Of a DNA stretch of 64,000 bases, positions 62,301-64,000 are shown piece by piece; within the stretch, counting starts at the first letter, position 1, and each line of letters starts with the position of its first letter. Origin of the DNA: Hyphomicrobiales bacterium (GTDB lineage Bacteria; Pseudomonadota; Alphaproteobacteria; Rhizobiales; Beijerinckiaceae); assembly GCA_947447895.1 (NCBI GenBank), contig CANFLM010000002.1, forward strand, positions 1-64,000, in the 5' to 3' direction. The translations under genes were made by a program, and so were the position numbers. Under the pieces are notes generated by a model. The model saw only the letters and a list, made by a program, of their open reading frames with translations. It was not told where the DNA came from and searched no databases.

Positions 62301-63169
62301 CACGCACGCCCTGCAAACAAGGCGGCATCGAAACTGCCGCGGGTTTCGAGCTCGACCAGACCCGTCATCAGCACGTGATTGTCGCTTTCGCGCCATTCGA
62401 TCACCAGCGAGCCGCCCGGCAAGGCCACAGAAATTCTGCGATCCCCGACATGGCGTCGGACGGCAGCGACGGCGGCCGCACAGGCGGCCGAGCCGCAAGC
62501 CAGTGTCAGCCCCGCTCCGCGTTCCCACACCCGCAGGATCATTGCAGACGGCGAGGTCATTTGCGCAACCGAGATATTCGCGCGTTCGGGAAACAACGGA
62601 TGATGCTCCAGCATCGGCCCGATGGTCGCCAGATCAATGGCCTGATAATCCGGCACAAAAAAGATGGCGTGCGGATTGCCCATATTGACTACTGCCGGAC
62701 CCGCCAGCACCGGCGCATCGGCGGGGCCGACCGCCAGTTCGATGCGGCGTGTATCGGCAAAATTTTCGGAGAGCGGAATGTCCTGCCAGCCAAGGCGCGG
62801 CGCACCCATATCGACGGTGAAGGTCAGCGGGCCGTCGCGGCGGCAGGCCAGCAATCCCGCTTGGGTTTCCAGCATCACGGTGTCTATCGTGGCGTGCTCA
62901 AGCAGGGCCCAGGCCACACAACGCGTGCCGTTGCCGCAGGCGCCCGACAGCGACCCGTCACAATTGAAAATCTGCATGAAAGCCGCCGTGCCGGGCGTGC
63001 GCGGATCCGACAGCACCATCAGCTGGTCAAACCCCGTCTCGGGCCCCTCGGCAATGGCGCGGGCATCCTCGGGCCGCACCAGCAGCGGGGTGCCGCGCAG
63101 ATCGAGCACGATAATGGCATTGCCGATGCCGTTCATTTTCAGAAAGGGCCGACCGATAAGCGGGTTCAC
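62300..63169 (-). CDS. dapF: Diaminopimelate epimerase
   Basis: Converts LL- to meso-diaminopimelate for lysine and peptidoglycan. The 289-residue protein has the two catalytic cysteines in [16 protein letters not shown] and [16 protein letters not shown], and the N-terminus [15 protein letters not shown]. The GTG at 63169 lies 8 bases after GAGG, which fixes the start; the longer frame has no homology. The usual FxKMHGLGND signature reads [10 protein letters not shown] here, so His is replaced by Asn and Asp by Ala. Confidence 0.94.
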   Translation of the reverse strand: MNPLIGRPFLKMNGIGNAIIVLDLRGTPLLVRPEDARAIAEGPETGFDQLMVLSDPRTPGTAAFMQIFNCDGSLSGACGNGTRCVAWALLEHATIDTVMLETQAGLLACRRDGPLTFTVDMGAPRLGWQDIPLSENFADTRRIELAVGPADAPVLAGPAVVNMGNPHAIFFVPDYQAIDLATIGPMLEHHPLFPERANISVAQMTSPSAMILRVWERGAGLTLACGSAACAAAVAAVRRHVGDRRISVALPGGSLVIEWRESDNHVLMTGLVELETRGSFDAALFAGRA

Positions 63170-63345
63170 GTTAAAGCCTCGTTGAGTAACATTGGCGAAG
63201 ATATAACGTCGAAGCGAAAAAAGTGCTACTGATACTCGACCTTCTGCCGGACAGGTCTTACCCTGTCCCAATATCGGGTTTGAGTCGGTTTCCGACGGCT
63301 TTGGCTTAAAACATTGTTTGTTCTGCAACCTTTTGGATGATCAAG

Positions 63346-64000
63346 ATGCGTCTATTCCTTGCGGTATTTGCCGGCGCGGCTGTTTTGGCTGCGGGCCTGT
63401 TCTGGTTCCAGAACCAGCAAGGCCAACCGCCTTTGGCGGTGGTGGCCCAAACAGCAGGAACTCCATCGGCCAGCACCCCGCCAGCCAGCACACTGGAAGC
63501 GGTCAAACCCGTTCCCGAGCCTGTGACGGACAAGCCCGCCGCCCTGCCTGCGCCTGTCGAGGTGGCACCGGCACCGAAAGTGGCGGATGCAGAACAGAAT
63601 TCCGCAACACAACCTTTCACAACTCTTGCGCCGCCGCCGCTCGATCCCAACAATCCCGAAGAGGTGGTGATGGTCTCGCGTCCGGCTTTTGTGATGCGCG
63701 GTCAATCCTCATGGGATGATGGCTATCAGGCGCTGGCAGGCTCATTTGCGCGTCTGAACAGTGAAGCCAAGGCACTGGACCTGAAAGTCACGGGGCGTGC
63801 CGTGGCGGTGTTTGTGGAAACCGATGATCGGGGCTTCCGCTATGAGGCGGTCCTGCCGGTCGCGTCACTGCCGGCGCAACGGCCGGCCAACTGGCCAAGC
63901 GATATGCGGCTGGGCGCGACCCCCGAGGGCAAGGCGATCCGTTTTGTCCACAAAGGTCCTTATGACGAGATCGACAGCACCTATGAGGCCATTACCGCCT
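63346..64000 (+). CDS. Exported GyrI-like/effector-binding domain protein, 3' end beyond the window
   Basis: Open frame running off the window (218 residues seen). It starts with a signal or anchor segment (MRLFLAVFAGAAVLAAGLFW), then a long Ala/Pro/Val-rich linker (about 25-110). A domain with the GyrI-like pattern follows: QALAGSFARLNSEAKALDL, FRYEAVLPVASLP and RFVHKGPYDEIDSTYEAI, where the HxGPYDxI motif is characteristic. Such domains bind small hydrophobic ligands. An in-frame ATG at 63337 is a possible start; GGAT 8 bases upstream favours 63346. Confidence 0.75.
   Translation, partial: MRLFLAVFAGAAVLAAGLFWFQNQQGQPPLAVVAQTAGTPSASTPPASTLEAVKPVPEPVTDKPAALPAPVEVAPAPKVADAEQNSATQPFTTLAPPPLDPNNPEEVVMVSRPAFVMRGQSSWDDGYQALAGSFARLNSEAKALDLKVTGRAVAVFVETDDRGFRYEAVLPVASLPAQRPANWPSDMRLGATPEGKAIRFVHKGPYDEIDSTYEAITA

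Overview
The window is GC-rich chromosomal DNA from an alphaproteobacterium, most likely of the Hyphomicrobiales (Rhizobiales) type. This rests on lineage-typical gene pairs and groups: hemD-mic60-hemY divergent from tsaD-gpsA-EVE, rsmB-heparinase-purH, ccmC-ccmD-ccmG, dapF-mtaB with ftsY, a DUF1674 protein, and PrdX and YbbN-like thioredoxin neighbours. The genus cannot be named. Gene density is very high, with many 4-base stop/start overlaps. I see no insertion sequences, prophage or CRISPR.

Layout. 1-7.2 kb: 3' part of asd, a beta-carbonic anhydrase, an MFS transporter, then trmD-rimM-rpsP-ffh on the minus strand and a MAPEG protein. 7.2-12.1 kb: a PIF1/RecD-like helicase, a small winged-helix regulator, tRNA-Gly(GCC), PrdX, a thioredoxin-TPR protein, a LON-domain protein and a Trm112-like protein. 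12.1-15.2 kb: coupled operon ftsE-ftsX-ydcF-plsC. 15.4-21.9 kb: hpt, tspO with an amidotransferase, acetyl-CoA synthetase, yciB and ccmC-D-G. 21.9-27.8 kb: purH, heparinase-family protein, rsmB, DUF1674 protein and a secreted coiled-coil protein. 27.9-36.0 kb: one plus-strand run holding a TRAP transporter (dctPQM) followed by an envelope-acylation cassette: NodB-type deacetylase, three different SGNH hydrolases, an MBOAT acyltransferase and a small membrane protein. RlpA converges on this run. 37.3-47.1 kb: MFS transporter, a 2-keto-3-deoxyarabonate dehydratase-like protein, a four-gene ABC importer with an unknown fifth gene, CobW GTPase with an LVIVD-repeat protein, and a HAD phosphatase. 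47.2-52.2 kb: a 36-residue membrane protein with a perfect FNR-type box upstream, an SDR, an MFS transporter, a SET-domain protein, an ATE-like GNAT protein overlapping a cysteine-cluster protein, and tRNA-Thr(CGT). 52.3-64 kb: hemY-mic60-hemD, tsaD-gpsA-EVE-FAH, ftsY, an RluA-family synthase, mtaB-dapF, and the start of an exported GyrI-like protein.

Functionally most of the window is housekeeping: SRP targeting (ffh and ftsY both present), tRNA and rRNA modification, cell division (ftsEX, rlpA), cytochrome c and haem supply, lysine biosynthesis (asd, dapF), purine synthesis and salvage. The less ordinary parts are the SGNH/MBOAT/deacetylase cassette, the ATE-like/cysteine-cluster/SET neighbourhood, the FNR-box small protein, and two or three intergenic stretches with structured or palindromic DNA.

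Synteny breaks are also visible: rplS does not follow trmD, hemC is not next to hemD, and a pseudouridine synthase sits between mtaB and ftsY. Operons that are often close together in relatives are spread across the window.
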